Below are positions 15,189 to 24,997 of a stretch of DNA of 36,766 nt, one piece after another. This stretch comes from Elusimicrobiota bacterium (GTDB lineage: Bacteria; Elusimicrobiota; Elusimicrobia; JACQPE01). The notes under the pieces are model-generated. The model did not search any database. It was not told the origin of the DNA and worked only from the letters and a program-made list of their open reading frames with translations. The number at the start of each line of letters is the position of its first letter. Positions within the stretch are counted from its first letter, which is position 1. Location of the stretch: assembly GCA_016205025.1 (NCBI GenBank), contig JACQJO010000049.1, positions 1 through 36,766 on the forward strand. The letters run 5' to 3'. A program made the position numbers and the translations under genes.

Positions 15189-16145
15189 ATGAAAAAGAAA
15201 ATATCTCATCCGCTCGCCTCTTCTTTAATCTTAGATGAACTTTTCGCGCTAACCCTGTACGAAGAATTCGAGCGCATGACCAAAGGCGACTTGAAAAAAG
15301 CGATGCAGGAGCTGATTTCGGTCGAGAAAGAACACGTCGTGTTTTGGCAAGAATTTTCGGGACTCAACACCAATGAGCTAACCGCGGCGCTTAAACTCAA
15401 ACTCTGGCTGTGCGTCGGGGCGGCCAAACTTTTCGGCGTTACCGCGATTCACATGGTCATTGAAGCCATCGAGGTCCACGGGGTGCATAAATACCTCGAT
15501 TTATGGAAAAGCAACCAAGACGCGCCGCTTGGGAATGCGGTCAAGGAAATTTTGCTCGATGAATTCAAGCATGAAGATGAAATCGTGGCCAGCATGGCCG
15601 AGCGAAAGATTAACCCAGAAAAAGTGCGCAGTCTCCTATTCGGCTTAAATGACGGGTTGGTTGAAATTTTAGGGGCGGTGAGCGGATTTTTCGCGGCATT
15701 CGCCAAAGCCGAGATGGTGCTCATGGCTTCCTCAACCGTGGCGGTGGCCGGCGCCATCTCCATGGCGGCCGGCGCTTATGTCGCTTCAAGCTCGGAGCAA
15801 GAAGTGCGCAAAATTGAAGAAGGAAAGGCTCATTTTCTCAACAAAATTAAAGAAGGTCCGCGGCCGAAAACCCATCCGTTTAATTCAGCGTTGATCACGG
15901 GGATCAGCTATTTTTTTGGCGCCATGGTCCCGGTTGTTCCGGTGATCTTCGGAGCGCGAACCATGGCGGTACCATTGATCACGGCCGGAGGCATGATCAT
16001 CTTGGTTTCCCTGGTGCTTGGATTTCTTTCCGGAATGAACGTTAAAAAACGCATGGCCGTTAATCTTTTGGTTATGGCGCTAGCGGTCAGCGTCACCTAC
16101 GGCATCGGCACGCTGGCCAAAAGCATATGGGGGATCAACTTATAG
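15189..16145 (+). CDS. Membrane-bound ferritin / VIT1 fusion (MbfA-type iron transporter)
   Basis: The protein has 318 residues, the normal length for MbfA. Residues 1-145 are a rubrerythrin-like four-helix domain with candidate di-iron ligands in LYEEF (24-27), VEKEHVVF (45-52), HMVIEAIEVHG and DEFKHEDEIV. Residues 150-318 are the VIT1/CCC1 membrane domain (FGLNDGLVEILGAVSG, SMAAGAYVASSSEQE, then three C-terminal hydrophobic segments). MbfA proteins export Fe2+ from the cytosol under iron or peroxide stress. No Fur or Irr box was recognised. The gene is divergent from the truncated SDR and convergent with the WecG/TagA gene, overlapping its end by 6 bp. Confidence 0.85.
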   Translation: MKKKISHPLASSLILDELFALTLYEEFERMTKGDLKKAMQELISVEKEHVVFWQEFSGLNTNELTAALKLKLWLCVGAAKLFGVTAIHMVIEAIEVHGVHKYLDLWKSNQDAPLGNAVKEILLDEFKHEDEIVASMAERKINPEKVRSLLFGLNDGLVEILGAVSGFFAAFAKAEMVLMASSTVAVAGAISMAAGAYVASSSEQEVRKIEEGKAHFLNKIKEGPRPKTHPFNSALITGISYFFGAMVPVVPVIFGARTMAVPLITAGGMIILVSLVLGFLSGMNVKKRMAVNLLVMALAVSVTYGIGTLAKSIWGINL

Positions 16146-16916
16146 CCGAAAAATAGACAACTTTTTTTGGGCCAGCCAAAGTTTTGCCAGATAACCGCCA
16201 AACCAAAAGGTTGCCTGCAGGGTTGCGGCCAGGCGGCGGCGGGGTTCCTGCAGAAATCGAAACAGCCATTCCAAAGCGAAGCGCCGCCATAAGCGGGGCG
16301 CTCGATTCGCCTCGCCCGCCAAAACCTCAAAACTTCCCCCCACGCCCATCATAAAAGGCAATCCTAAAATCTCTTTATTTTGATCAAGCCAAATATCCTG
16401 CGAAGGGCGGGGCAGAGAAACAAAAAGCAGCCGATCCCCCCTGGAGCGCATCCGGCCGGCCAAATCCGAAACAAAACCCTGCCCCTGGCGCCACAATTCG
16501 ATCGAACAAGACAGGTTTGAATAAAGGTCTTGGCAGCGTTTTTTAAGAATCTCCAAAACGCGGCTCCTGGCCCCAACCAATGTAACGCCCCATCCTTGCG
16601 GGCCGGCCAAACGAAGCGCCAAATCCATAAGATCGACTCCGGGCAATTGGCTCCTGGTGGGAAATCCCAAAAGCCGCCTGGCCATTACAATAGAAGCCCC
16701 GTCCGCTGTCACCAAGTCCGCCCTGGTCAGCGCTTTCTTAAAATTTTCATTGCGCGAAGCCCAATAAAGGGCGCTGGCGTTTAGCGAAACGTGGCAAGCC
16801 GGACGGTGGGCGCCAACGAAACCAACTAAAAACTCGGAAAAATCATCAAAACCGCCCTGATAAAAATTTGGGATGGTAAAATCTTGGGTCAAGCGAAAGG
16901 CCTCCAGGCTTTTCAT
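16140..16916 (-). CDS. WecG/TagA/CpsF-family glycosyltransferase
   Basis: The protein has 258 residues. Family signatures: HVSLNASALYWASRN (Asn region of the acceptor/UDP site), ADLVTADGASIVMARRLLGFP (the T.DG block), QLPGVDLMDLAL, WGVTLVGAR, RLLFVSLPRPSQDIWLDQN and MGVGGSFEVLAGEANRAPRLWRRFALEWLFRFLQEPRRR. These enzymes (GT26) add ManNAc or ManNAcA to lipid-linked GlcNAc at the inner membrane; the basic, aromatic C-terminus would associate with the membrane. The donor sugar cannot be told from sequence. It starts 33 bp from the divergent mgtE-type gene. Confidence 0.88.
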   Translation of the reverse strand: MKSLEAFRLTQDFTIPNFYQGGFDDFSEFLVGFVGAHRPACHVSLNASALYWASRNENFKKALTRADLVTADGASIVMARRLLGFPTRSQLPGVDLMDLALRLAGPQGWGVTLVGARSRVLEILKKRCQDLYSNLSCSIELWRQGQGFVSDLAGRMRSRGDRLLFVSLPRPSQDIWLDQNKEILGLPFMMGVGGSFEVLAGEANRAPRLWRRFALEWLFRFLQEPRRRLAATLQATFWFGGYLAKLWLAQKKLSIFRL

Positions 16917-16949
16917 CCTTATATTATTGAAAAAGAGTAAAATTTTTTC

Positions 16950-18320
16950 ATGCCCGGCGACCTAAAGCTCTACACCTTGTTCGTGCCTGAAATTAAAAGC
17001 TACCTGCGGGCTAAAGATTTCTGGACTCTAAAAAAAATCTTGATCGAAATACCGCCCATTGAGCTGGCCGAAGGCTGGCCCGAATTCGGCGAGGAAGAAA
17101 AAATTATCATTTTCAGACTCTTGACATCCAACGCCGCTCTGCAAATTTTTGAGGAACTGGAAGAAAAAGAGCAGGAATTTCTTTTGGCAAACACGCGCGA
17201 ACCGAATCTGGCCAAATGGATCAGCGCCATCGCTCTTGAAGAACAGTTAAGGCTGTTCGGATCGAGGGGGGAGCGCTTTTTTAGACAGCTTCAAGCCCAG
17301 GCCCACAAAAAAAGATTGTTTTCCCATCTACCGCAAACTCAATACTATCCGGCGGGATCGGCCGGAGCGCTGATGCGCCACGAATTTTTCTGCGTGGATC
17401 CAACCTGGAAAGCCAAAATGGCCCTGGAACGCCTGCAGGCCACGGCGCGCCTAAAAAATGTGGGTGAACTCTACGCTCTCTATGTGACCACAGAGAACAG
17501 GCTTCTGGGAATTCTGTCGCTAAGAACCTTGATCGCGGCACCGCCGGACAGCCGCGTGGCCGAGATTATGTGGCCCGCCGGACTTCTCAAAGTCCATCCT
17601 GAAATGGATCAAGAAGAGGTGGCGATGCTTTTCTCCAAATACGATCTGGCCAGCGTGCCGGTCGTCAACCAAGACAACAAACTCATCGGCACCGTGGTGA
17701 TCGACGACGTCTTAAACGTGCTTCATCAAGAAGCCACCGAAGACATCGCTAAGATGGCCGGAACCGAGGCCGCTGAAATCACCAAAATGCGAATTCGCAA
17801 CGTCGTGTTCCTGCGCATGCCTTGGCTGGTCATCACCTGCGCCGGCCAATTCCTGGTATCTCATATCATCAAATCGTTTGAAGGGACACTGACCCGGTTC
17901 ATCGCTTTGGCCAGCTTCATGCCCTTCATCGCGGCCATGGGCGGCAATATTGGAACGCAATCCTCCACGATCGCGGTGCGGGCTCTGGCCACCGGGGAAT
18001 GGAAAAGCTCGGACTTTGGTCGGTCGTTAAAAAGAGAGTTCGCGGTGGGAGGAACCCTCGGCCTGGTTTACGCCATCCTGGCCGGAACCTTGTCCTTTGC
18101 TCTCTACGGAGACCGCTTTGGGCATCTTTTTCCCTTAACGGTCGCGGCCGGCATGATGACCTCCATGGCCACCGCCGCGATTCTGGGAGCCGTGGAACCT
18201 TTTATTTTTCATCGTTTAAAAATCGATCCGGCCACCGCCACCGGACCACTGGTCACCACCATGACCGACTTAATCAGTGTCGCCACATACCTCTTTGTCG
18301 CCTCAATCGTCCTTAAATAA
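16950..18320 (+). CDS. mgtE: MgtE-type magnesium transporter
   Basis: The protein has 456 residues. An N-terminal helical MgtE_N domain (about 1-130, with divergent sequence) leads to two CBS domains (about 135-265; the second has YDLASVPVVNQDNKLIGTVV). The five-helix channel domain (about 285-456) carries the hallmark block MPFIAAMGGNIGTQSSTIAV and ends TMTDLISVATYLFVASIV. MgtE is a Mg2+ channel gated by cytosolic Mg2+ through the N and CBS domains. The hexamer TAAAAT (16938-16943) ends 6 nt before the ATG and there is no obvious ribosome binding site, so the mRNA may be leaderless. Confidence 0.93.
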   Translation: MPGDLKLYTLFVPEIKSYLRAKDFWTLKKILIEIPPIELAEGWPEFGEEEKIIIFRLLTSNAALQIFEELEEKEQEFLLANTREPNLAKWISAIALEEQLRLFGSRGERFFRQLQAQAHKKRLFSHLPQTQYYPAGSAGALMRHEFFCVDPTWKAKMALERLQATARLKNVGELYALYVTTENRLLGILSLRTLIAAPPDSRVAEIMWPAGLLKVHPEMDQEEVAMLFSKYDLASVPVVNQDNKLIGTVVIDDVLNVLHQEATEDIAKMAGTEAAEITKMRIRNVVFLRMPWLVITCAGQFLVSHIIKSFEGTLTRFIALASFMPFIAAMGGNIGTQSSTIAVRALATGEWKSSDFGRSLKREFAVGGTLGLVYAILAGTLSFALYGDRFGHLFPLTVAAGMMTSMATAAILGAVEPFIFHRLKIDPATATGPLVTTMTDLISVATYLFVASIVLK

Positions 18321-18335
18321 ACCGCTTGACTCGAA

Positions 18336-18510
18336 AGGGTTTAGCGCAGGGGAGTCACCCTTGAACCCAGTAGCGGAGGCCGTTCGCAGAGCTCGCGGCA
18401 CCTGGGGCGCCGGAGGCGCTGCTCCGAGGGGCCCCGCGAGCACGCGGGGAGAACCGACGGGACTGGTTCTCGGGTCTGGGGGCAAGGGTGACTCCCCTGC
18501 GCTAAACCCT
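18336..18510. mobile_element. MITE-like element, copy 1, with 27-bp perfect terminal inverted repeats
   Basis: The left end 18336-18362 (agggtttagcgcaggggagt...) is the exact reverse complement of 18484-18510. The 175-bp interior contains a gagaacc/ggttctc hairpin and no coding capacity of its own. It lies between mgtE and the GT9 gene and supplies an open frame fused to the GT9 coding region. A 5-bp tgact lies on both sides (18327-18331 and 18516-18520), possibly a target duplication but too short to be sure. Confidence 0.65.
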
Positions 18511-18534
18511 TACCCTGACTGCGTCAAACGCGTC

Positions 18535-19608
18535 TTGGTGGTTAAGCTCTGTTGTATGGGCGACATCGTCCAGATGACCCCTGCCATCCGCGCCTTAAGA
18601 CGCCGATTCGATCAAGCTGAAATCCATTTTTTATGCTCCCAATGGGTTTGGGAAACCGCTTGGCGCGTGCCCGGCGTCACTCGGGTTATTTCATGGGATG
18701 AACCGACGCAGAGCGGCTCCTGGATCAAAAAATTCCTATCTTTTTTTCGAATTCTGCGGCAGTTGTCCAAGGAGCGATACGACATCGCATTCCTGGGCCA
18801 CCGCTCCGCCATTTTCGGTCTCTTGGTTTTCTTAGCGCGCATTCCGGTTCGGGCCGGGTTTGCGGCCCCCTGGCCGTTTCTGCTGACCCACCGCCGGCCG
18901 TTTCAACCCAGCCAGCCGGAAGTTGACCGGTATTTGGCCGTCGCGGAAAGCTTGGGCGCCGCGGCCCAAGGAAAACATTTTGAGCTCGCGGTCACGCCCA
19001 AAGACGAAGAGACGTTCCGGCATTGGAGCGAGCAAAAAAAATTCTCTTGGAATAAACCCCTGGTCGCCCTTCTGCCGGGAGGAGGCGACAACCCGCTCAC
19101 TTCCATGAAAATTAAGCGCTGGCCAAAAGAAAAATTCGCCGAGCTCGCCCGGCGGCTGGGCGATACCGCTAAATACCAAGTCCTGATTTTGGGCGCCGCG
19201 CCGGAATCCCAGCTGGCAGGTTTTATAAAACTCAAGACGGAAAACTCCAAAGACGTCTTCAACCTGGCCGAACAAACCAACCTGGCTCAACTTTTCGCGC
19301 TGTTAAAAAAATGCCGGCTGGTTATCGGAGGGGACTCGGGCCCCCTATATCTCGCCGCGGCGCTGGGGACGCCCACTTTGACGCTATTTGGACCGTCGGA
19401 CCCGCGCCTGGTCGCCCCATCGGGAGAACGGCAGCGCTATCTTTGGAAGCAGGTTTCCTGCGCTCCCTGCTACACTCCGCAAACTATTTACGACCAGTCC
19501 CGATGGCGAGACCGGGAATTCATCTGCTGGACCAAAACCCACGCCTGCATGGAAGAGCTGACCGTCAACGAGGCGGCCGAAGCGGCTCTGGAGATGTTGG
19601 GGAATTAA
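18535..19608 (+). CDS. ADP-heptose:LPS heptosyltransferase-like protein (GT9)
   Basis: The conserved protein begins VKRVLVVKLCCMGDIVQMTPAIRALRR and carries the GT9 donor site IGGDSGPLYLAAALGTPTLTLFGPSDP, and a Cys-rich C-terminal segment. This family transfers heptose to the inner core of LPS, on the cytosolic face. The start is a problem. No ATG/GTG/TTG occurs before the first conserved residues except far upstream inside the inserted repeat; TTG 18535 is the first internal choice and cuts off KRV. The frame is open back through the repeat to a GTG at 18277 inside mgtE. The insertion seems to have displaced the original start. About 357 residues are listed here. Confidence 0.82.
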   Translation: MVVKLCCMGDIVQMTPAIRALRRRFDQAEIHFLCSQWVWETAWRVPGVTRVISWDEPTQSGSWIKKFLSFFRILRQLSKERYDIAFLGHRSAIFGLLVFLARIPVRAGFAAPWPFLLTHRRPFQPSQPEVDRYLAVAESLGAAAQGKHFELAVTPKDEETFRHWSEQKKFSWNKPLVALLPGGGDNPLTSMKIKRWPKEKFAELARRLGDTAKYQVLILGAAPESQLAGFIKLKTENSKDVFNLAEQTNLAQLFALLKKCRLVIGGDSGPLYLAAALGTPTLTLFGPSDPRLVAPSGERQRYLWKQVSCAPCYTPQTIYDQSRWRDREFICWTKTHACMEELTVNEAAEAALEMLGN

Positions 19609-19612
19609 AGAA

Positions 19613-19676
<64 letters not shown>

Positions 19677-19698
19677 AATTTTAAAAAAATTAGGAACG

Positions 19699-20136
19699 AT
19701 GCAACTGAAAAAATTTGTTTCGAATTCTGAAGCAGAAACAATCAAAATTGCCAAAGAAATTTTGAGAATCTGTAAAAGAAATTGTATTCAGCTTTTGCTT
19801 TTGTCGGGAAACCTGGGCAGCGGAAAGACGGTTTTTGTCCGAGGTTTAGCTAAAGCGTTAAAAATCAAACGCCCGGTTAAAAGCCCCAGTTTTGTCCTGA
19901 TTCAAGAATACCCCTGCCGCTCAAAAACTCTCATTCATTGCGATCTTTACCGTCTCAATAAAATAAGCGATCTTGAAAACCTGGGGCTCTCGGAATACCT
20001 GGACAATCCCAGCAATCTCGTCACCATCGAATGGGCCGAACGGCTGGCGAAAAACTGGAAAAAATCATACCCGGCCATCACCGTTAAATTTAAAACCGGC
20101 TCAACCAAAAATCGAAGGGTTTTAAGCGTTTCTTAA
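19699..20136 (+). CDS. tsaE: tRNA threonylcarbamoyladenosine biosynthesis ATPase TsaE
   Basis: The protein has 145 residues. P-loop GNLGSGKT at 37-44, then SPSFVLIQEYPC (switch region), HCDLYRL and VTIEWAERL (Walker B-like) are the full TsaE signature. With TsaB and TsaD it completes t6A at position 37 of ANN-decoding tRNAs. A ribosome binding site (agga) precedes the ATG. It abuts the GT4 gene with no spacer, so the two are translationally linked although functionally unrelated. Unlike its neighbours it is rich in lysine codons. Confidence 0.92.
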   Translation: MQLKKFVSNSEAETIKIAKEILRICKRNCIQLLLLSGNLGSGKTVFVRGLAKALKIKRPVKSPSFVLIQEYPCRSKTLIHCDLYRLNKISDLENLGLSEYLDNPSNLVTIEWAERLAKNWKKSYPAITVKFKTGSTKNRRVLSVS

Positions 20137-21363
20137 ATGAGCCGCCCCCGCGTTCTTTTGGTCACCAAGCTCTACCACCCCTGGATCGGCGGCGTCGAGC
20201 GCCACGTCCAAGATTTGGCCGAGAATCTGAAAGAAAAAGGCTACGACGTGAAAGTCCTGTGCTGCGAGGAGCCCAGGCAAAAGGGGTCCGAGGTCAGGGG
20301 TCAGGGGTCAGAAAATAAAGAAAAAAATTCTTTTACTCACCCCTCACCCCTCACCCCTCACCCATTAATTATTAGCAACATTCCCGTCTACAAAGCCCCC
20401 TCTTTGGGCATCTGCTGGTCCATGCCGGTCAGCCTCACTTTCCCCTTTTGGCTCTCTAAGCTCGCCCGCGAAGCCGACATCATCCATTTCCACCTCCCCT
20501 TTCCCCTGGCCGTCCTTTCTTATTGGCCTACCTACTACCTACTACCTACTACCTACCATCCCCGCCTAATCCTCACCTGGCACAGCGACGTTGTCCGCCA
20601 AAAAATAGCGGATGCTCTCCTTCGGCCATGGACCCGATGGTTTTTGAAAAAAGCCGGCACGATTTTGGTCAGTTCAAAAAATCTTCTGGAATCCTCGCGG
20701 GCGCTGAAATCTTGGAAATCAAAATGCAGGGTCATCCCCATGGGAATCCGGGTAGAAAACTTTATCCTGACGCCGCCGGTCAAGCGAGCAAGCGAGCGCA
20801 TCCTGGAGGAAAACGAATATAAATTTCTGCTTCTTTTTGTCGGCCGCCTAATCCCCTATAAAGGCTTGGAGCATTTAATTAAAGCCATAACGCTATTACC
20901 CGCTCAAATCAAACTGATCGTCATCGGAGACGGAGCCATGCAAGAATCCCTCAAGGGGCAGGCGGCCGGCCTGGGGTTAACCAAACGGGTTCTTTTTTTA
21001 AACGGTTTGAGCGGAGCCGATCTCGTCGCCTATTACCATGCCTGCGATCTCTTTGTTTTGTCTTCCGTCACCAACAATGAGGCTTTCGGGTTGGTCCAAA
21101 TCGAGGCCATGGCATCCGGAAAACCCGTCATCAACACGTGGCTGGCCACCGGCGTTCCCGAGGTCAGCCTGGACGGTGAAACCGGCTTGACCGTTCGTCC
21201 CGCTGACCCTTCGGCTCTGGCTCAAGCTGTTGAAAAATTATTTAAAAACGAAGAACTGCGAAAAAGGCTAGGGCAAAACGCTCTCAAAAGAGCCCACCGG
21301 TACTTTTCCCTTAAAGAAACGGTTTCTCAAATTGAGGCGGCCTATAACCGGCTAGCCCAATAA
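20137..21363 (+). CDS. Family 4 glycosyltransferase with heptanucleotide-repeat insertions
   Basis: The protein has 408 residues with a GT-B fold: VTKLYHPWIGGVERHVQDLA at the N-terminus (acceptor-side Gly loop), FVGRLIPYKGLEHLI at the domain junction, VIGDG, and the donor motif EAFGLVQIEAMASGKPVI (EX7E). Retaining GT4 enzymes elongate surface polysaccharides from nucleotide sugars in the cytosol. Two loops in the N-terminal half are low complexity and encoded by 7-nt repeats: residues about 47-77 (TPHP-type peptide) and about 129-142 (WPTYYLLPTTYHP). The frame is intact. It overlaps the convergent flippase gene by 22 bp. Confidence 0.9.
   Translation: MSRPRVLLVTKLYHPWIGGVERHVQDLAENLKEKGYDVKVLCCEEPRQKGSEVRGQGSENKEKNSFTHPSPLTPHPLIISNIPVYKAPSLGICWSMPVSLTFPFWLSKLAREADIIHFHLPFPLAVLSYWPTYYLLPTTYHPRLILTWHSDVVRQKIADALLRPWTRWFLKKAGTILVSSKNLLESSRALKSWKSKCRVIPMGIRVENFILTPPVKRASERILEENEYKFLLLFVGRLIPYKGLEHLIKAITLLPAQIKLIVIGDGAMQESLKGQAAGLGLTKRVLFLNGLSGADLVAYYHACDLFVLSSVTNNEAFGLVQIEAMASGKPVINTWLATGVPEVSLDGETGLTVRPADPSALAQAVEKLFKNEELRKRLGQNALKRAHRYFSLKETVSQIEAAYNRLAQ
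20291..20363. repeat. Heptanucleotide repeats inside the GT4 gene
   Basis: Units of aggggtc (20291-20311) and cccctca (about 20336-20363) flank a short A-rich stretch, all in frame. Three 7-nt units make 21 nt and so encode the seven-residue period seen in PHPSPLT. The cccctca array recurs inside the GT2 gene. Confidence 0.85.
20527..20557. repeat. Second heptanucleotide repeat inside the GT4 gene
   Basis: About four cctacta-type units occur in frame and encode WPTYYLLPTTY in an N-domain loop. The unit is a single-base variant of the tctacta/tagatag heptamer found at 19614 and 23271. Confidence 0.85.
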
Positions 21364-22589
21364 TAAGAGGCGGCCAAGACCACGACGCTCGCGGCCATAG
21401 CCTTGCAACGGCCTTCTTTGATAAACCAGGCGCGCATCATCATGATCAACGACTCCGAAGCCACGGCTGTCATGGCCGCCGCGGCCAAGCCCCAGACGGG
21501 AATAAAAGCGACGTTCGCGACAACGCTAAAGCTAAGGCCGGCCAATGAACTGGCCAAAATAAGCTTCTCCTGATGCTCCGATAAAAGACGGCTGGTTGAA
21601 ACCATATTAACCGCCCGCGGGATCAGAACCCAGGCGTAAGCCGCGATCAAAAAGTCAGCCGCCTGATACTTTGTTCCAAACACGAAGGGCACCCCCCACA
21701 ACCCAAACCCGACCAAAAAAACGGAAAATCCAGCGGCCAACAGGATGGTCATCTTCATGCTCTGGCGGTATCTCAAGGAACGTTCGCTGGGATGCCGGAT
21801 AAAGTAGGCCAGGGAACTGTCCGCCGCGGCCGCAAAAACGAACAGAGGCGCCTCAACGCACCGCTGCGCCACCCCATAGAGGCCCGTTTTCGCAAAATCA
21901 AGCAGATGGGCGATCAAGACGGTGTCGAATCGGGACACCAGAACTCCCAAAAGCTGGGCCGCCCAGACAGGCCAGGCGGGAATCAGATGATCGCGCAAAA
22001 CTTCCTTGACTTCAAGTAGATTTTGCCCCGCGGCCAGCTCCGGCTCTCTTTTTCTCAAAATCAGCCAGAACACCGTGGCCTCCACCGCGCGCTCCGCCGC
22101 GAAGGCGAACAGAAATCCGGGCAAACCCCAAAACCGGAGTCCCAAATAAGCCGAAAACAAAAGAGTCACTTCCGCCAGGAAACCCCCGATCACTAGGCCC
22201 TTGGGATAAAGAAGGGTGTTTAAAAAACTGTAAGCCAGTTTTCCCTGCATAAAGAAGAGATGCCAAAGGCCGAATAAAACGGCATAGGGCCAATCCAAAA
22301 CAAAAAACCCGGCCGCGACGCCGGCCAAAGCCAGCAAAAACTTGAGCGCGATCGTCTGGCGCCAAAGAACAGGCCAGCGCGGGCTGGTCTGATACATCCT
22401 GGCGCCAATGACGTCCAAGCCCGCGCCAAACACATGGTTCCAGATGTCAATTAAGGAGTAGATGTAAGAAAACTGCCCGAAAGCCGCCGCGGCCAGAAGT
22501 CTGGCCCCGATCACCTGAACAAAAAACTTAGCCAACCGGAACACAAAAAGGTTTAAAGCCAGATAAGCGTTGTGAAGATAAAAACCCAT
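21342..22589 (-). CDS. Wzx-type polysaccharide flippase
   Basis: The protein has 415 residues and twelve or so hydrophobic segments. It opens with NLFVFRLAKFFVQVIGARLLAAAAFGQFSYIYSL, the characteristic start of MOP-superfamily polysaccharide exporters (helix, then GR.LG...fG.f). A mid-protein PAWPVWAAQLLGVLVSRFDTVLIAHLL repeat resembles the second half-module. It would flip undecaprenyl-linked repeat units across the inner membrane, fitting the surrounding transferases. Convergent with GT4 (22-bp overlap). The 165-bp upstream gap to the GT2 gene is largely filled by copy 2 of the inverted-repeat element. Confidence 0.85.
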   Translation of the reverse strand: MGFYLHNAYLALNLFVFRLAKFFVQVIGARLLAAAAFGQFSYIYSLIDIWNHVFGAGLDVIGARMYQTSPRWPVLWRQTIALKFLLALAGVAAGFFVLDWPYAVLFGLWHLFFMQGKLAYSFLNTLLYPKGLVIGGFLAEVTLLFSAYLGLRFWGLPGFLFAFAAERAVEATVFWLILRKREPELAAGQNLLEVKEVLRDHLIPAWPVWAAQLLGVLVSRFDTVLIAHLLDFAKTGLYGVAQRCVEAPLFVFAAAADSSLAYFIRHPSERSLRYRQSMKMTILLAAGFSVFLVGFGLWGVPFVFGTKYQAADFLIAAYAWVLIPRAVNMVSTSRLLSEHQEKLILASSLAGLSFSVVANVAFIPVWGLAAAAMTAVASESLIMMMRAWFIKEGRCKAMAASVVVLAASYYWASRL

Positions 22590-22606
22590 TGCAAAAGATT
22601 CGTAAC

Positions 22607-22728
22607 GGTTTAGCGCGGGGGAGTCACCCTTGAACCCAGTAGTGGAGAGGGGCCCCGCCGAAGGCGGGGAGAACCGTCGGGACTGGTTCTCGGGTCTGGG
22701 GGCAAGGGTGACTCCCCTGCGCTAAACC
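22607..22728. mobile_element. MITE-like element, copy 2, shorter interior
   Basis: It has the same ends as copy 1 (ggtttagcgc...gcgctaaacc) but is 122 bp; an internal block of about 50 bp of copy 1 is missing. The inner gagaacc...ggttctc hairpin and tctgggggcaagggtgact are conserved. It sits between the divergent flippase and GT2 genes. The 8-mer aaagattc flanks it directly (22594-22601 and 22734-22741), 5 bp out on each side, a possible target-site duplication. Confidence 0.65.
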
Positions 22729-22756
22729 TTTTCAAAGATTCTACTGATTACGAGTG

Positions 22757-22762
22757 TATAAT
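22757..22762 (+). promoter_or_regulatory. Perfect -10 hexamer giving a probable leaderless transcript
   Basis: TATAAT, preceded by gtg, ends 6 nt before the GT2 ATG at 22769, so transcription would begin at or next to the A of the start codon. No -35 box is obvious and no ribosome binding site can fit. The same 6-nt spacing is seen at rmuC and mgtE. Confidence 0.5.
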
Positions 22763-22768
22763 ACCCGC

Positions 22769-23686
<918 letters not shown>

Positions 23687-23742
23687 CATAAAGTATAATC
23701 AAAACCTGCGGATATAAATCAAAACATTAAAGGAGAACGCTT

Positions 23743-24963
23743 ATGAACAATGACTACCCCGGCTCTTTTTATGGTGACGAATTTATTGACCTATCCAAAC
23801 TTTTACGTATCGGCATTAAATATTTGCCCGTCGCTCTCGTGGGAATCGCTATCGGAGGCTCGATAGGGTATCTGCGCAGCCAATCCAAACCGGTTTTCTT
23901 CTCAAGCTTTACTCTGTCCGAATTTAACCCGGCGCCTTTGACCAAAATCATGGATCCTTTGGAGTCCGAGCCCGAAAAACGCAAAGCCCTGGCCAGCCAG
24001 CAGGAGGTTGAGCCTTACCTCATCATCGCCCGCAGTCAAGGGGTCATGGAGCTCACCAAAACAAAGCTAAAAAACAAGGGGATTGACCCGGATGCGGTCG
24101 GGTTCTCCATTAAAAATCTGCCCTCAACCAATTTCTTGGCGTTTGAAGCCAGGTCCCTTGATAAAAATATCGTTCCCAATGCCGCAACCATCTGGGAACA
24201 GGCCACGATTGAATACATCCATGGACTGGCTTCCGAGACGTACCAGGCTGGTTATTCCACCGTTTTAAACCAATACCAAAACAATAAACAAACCACCAAT
24301 AACCTAAAAACTCAAGTCGAAACCATTAAGCCGGAGCTGGAAATGAAACAAAAAGAGTTGGAAATAAAAAACTCCAGCCTATTTGAATACACGGCGGAAC
24401 TTGAAAAAATGGAAAGCTTGATCAGCAATGCCCAAATCGCTTTGCCTGTCTTAAAAGAACAAATAAAAAAATACCGGCCGGCGGGGCCCAAGGAAGACAA
24501 AAAAGAATCCGTTCACGCACAGCTTGAACGCGAAATCAATGAACAGGAAATCCTGACCAAAACCCTTGAGCCCAGAAGAGCAAAATTGCTGGTTTTATCC
24601 AAACAAGCGCGCCAGGAGATAAGTTTACTGCAACGCTGGGTCAGCGAGCAGACCGTTAAATTAGAATCGATGGAACGCGATCTTGAAATGGCTCAAAAAG
24701 AGTACGAGGTTCTTTATGGCAGGCTGGGTGAAAACCGTTTCGTGAGCGCGGTATCGCCATCTAATCTGCGTCATTTCAGCCCCCCGACCGCGCCGCGGCC
24801 CGTCCCTCGATCCAAAATGCCCATTTTCCTGGGAGCGCTGGCGGGACTCTTCCTGGCAGCTCTTGCCCTGTTTTACCGGTCTTCCCGACATTCCCTGGCA
24901 ACGGAACCCCGCATGCCCATCTCCCCACGGGAAAGACCAACGCCAAAAATAGCGGTCAATTAA
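23743..24963 (+). CDS. Wzz-type polysaccharide chain-length / co-polymerase protein
   Basis: The protein has 406 residues with a good ribosome binding site (aaggaga, 9 nt upstream). Topology is that of polysaccharide co-polymerases: a short cytosolic N-terminus with FIDLSKLLRIGIKYLP, membrane segment one (about 29-46), a long periplasmic region with coiled coils (about 175-330, EMKQKELEIKNSSLFEYTAELE and similar), and membrane segment two (about 358-378), followed by a basic cytosolic tail. The usual PXXP-type region precedes the second segment (SPPTAPRPVPRSKMP). There is no fused tyrosine kinase. It sets polymer length with the Wzy polymerase; no Wzy was identified in the window. Confidence 0.82.
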   Translation: MNNDYPGSFYGDEFIDLSKLLRIGIKYLPVALVGIAIGGSIGYLRSQSKPVFFSSFTLSEFNPAPLTKIMDPLESEPEKRKALASQQEVEPYLIIARSQGVMELTKTKLKNKGIDPDAVGFSIKNLPSTNFLAFEARSLDKNIVPNAATIWEQATIEYIHGLASETYQAGYSTVLNQYQNNKQTTNNLKTQVETIKPELEMKQKELEIKNSSLFEYTAELEKMESLISNAQIALPVLKEQIKKYRPAGPKEDKKESVHAQLEREINEQEILTKTLEPRRAKLLVLSKQARQEISLLQRWVSEQTVKLESMERDLEMAQKEYEVLYGRLGENRFVSAVSPSNLRHFSPPTAPRPVPRSKMPIFLGALAGLFLAALALFYRSSRHSLATEPRMPISPRERPTPKIAVN

Positions 24964-24997
24964 ATATCCTCTCGTTCGCTAAAGCCCTAAAGCGGGG

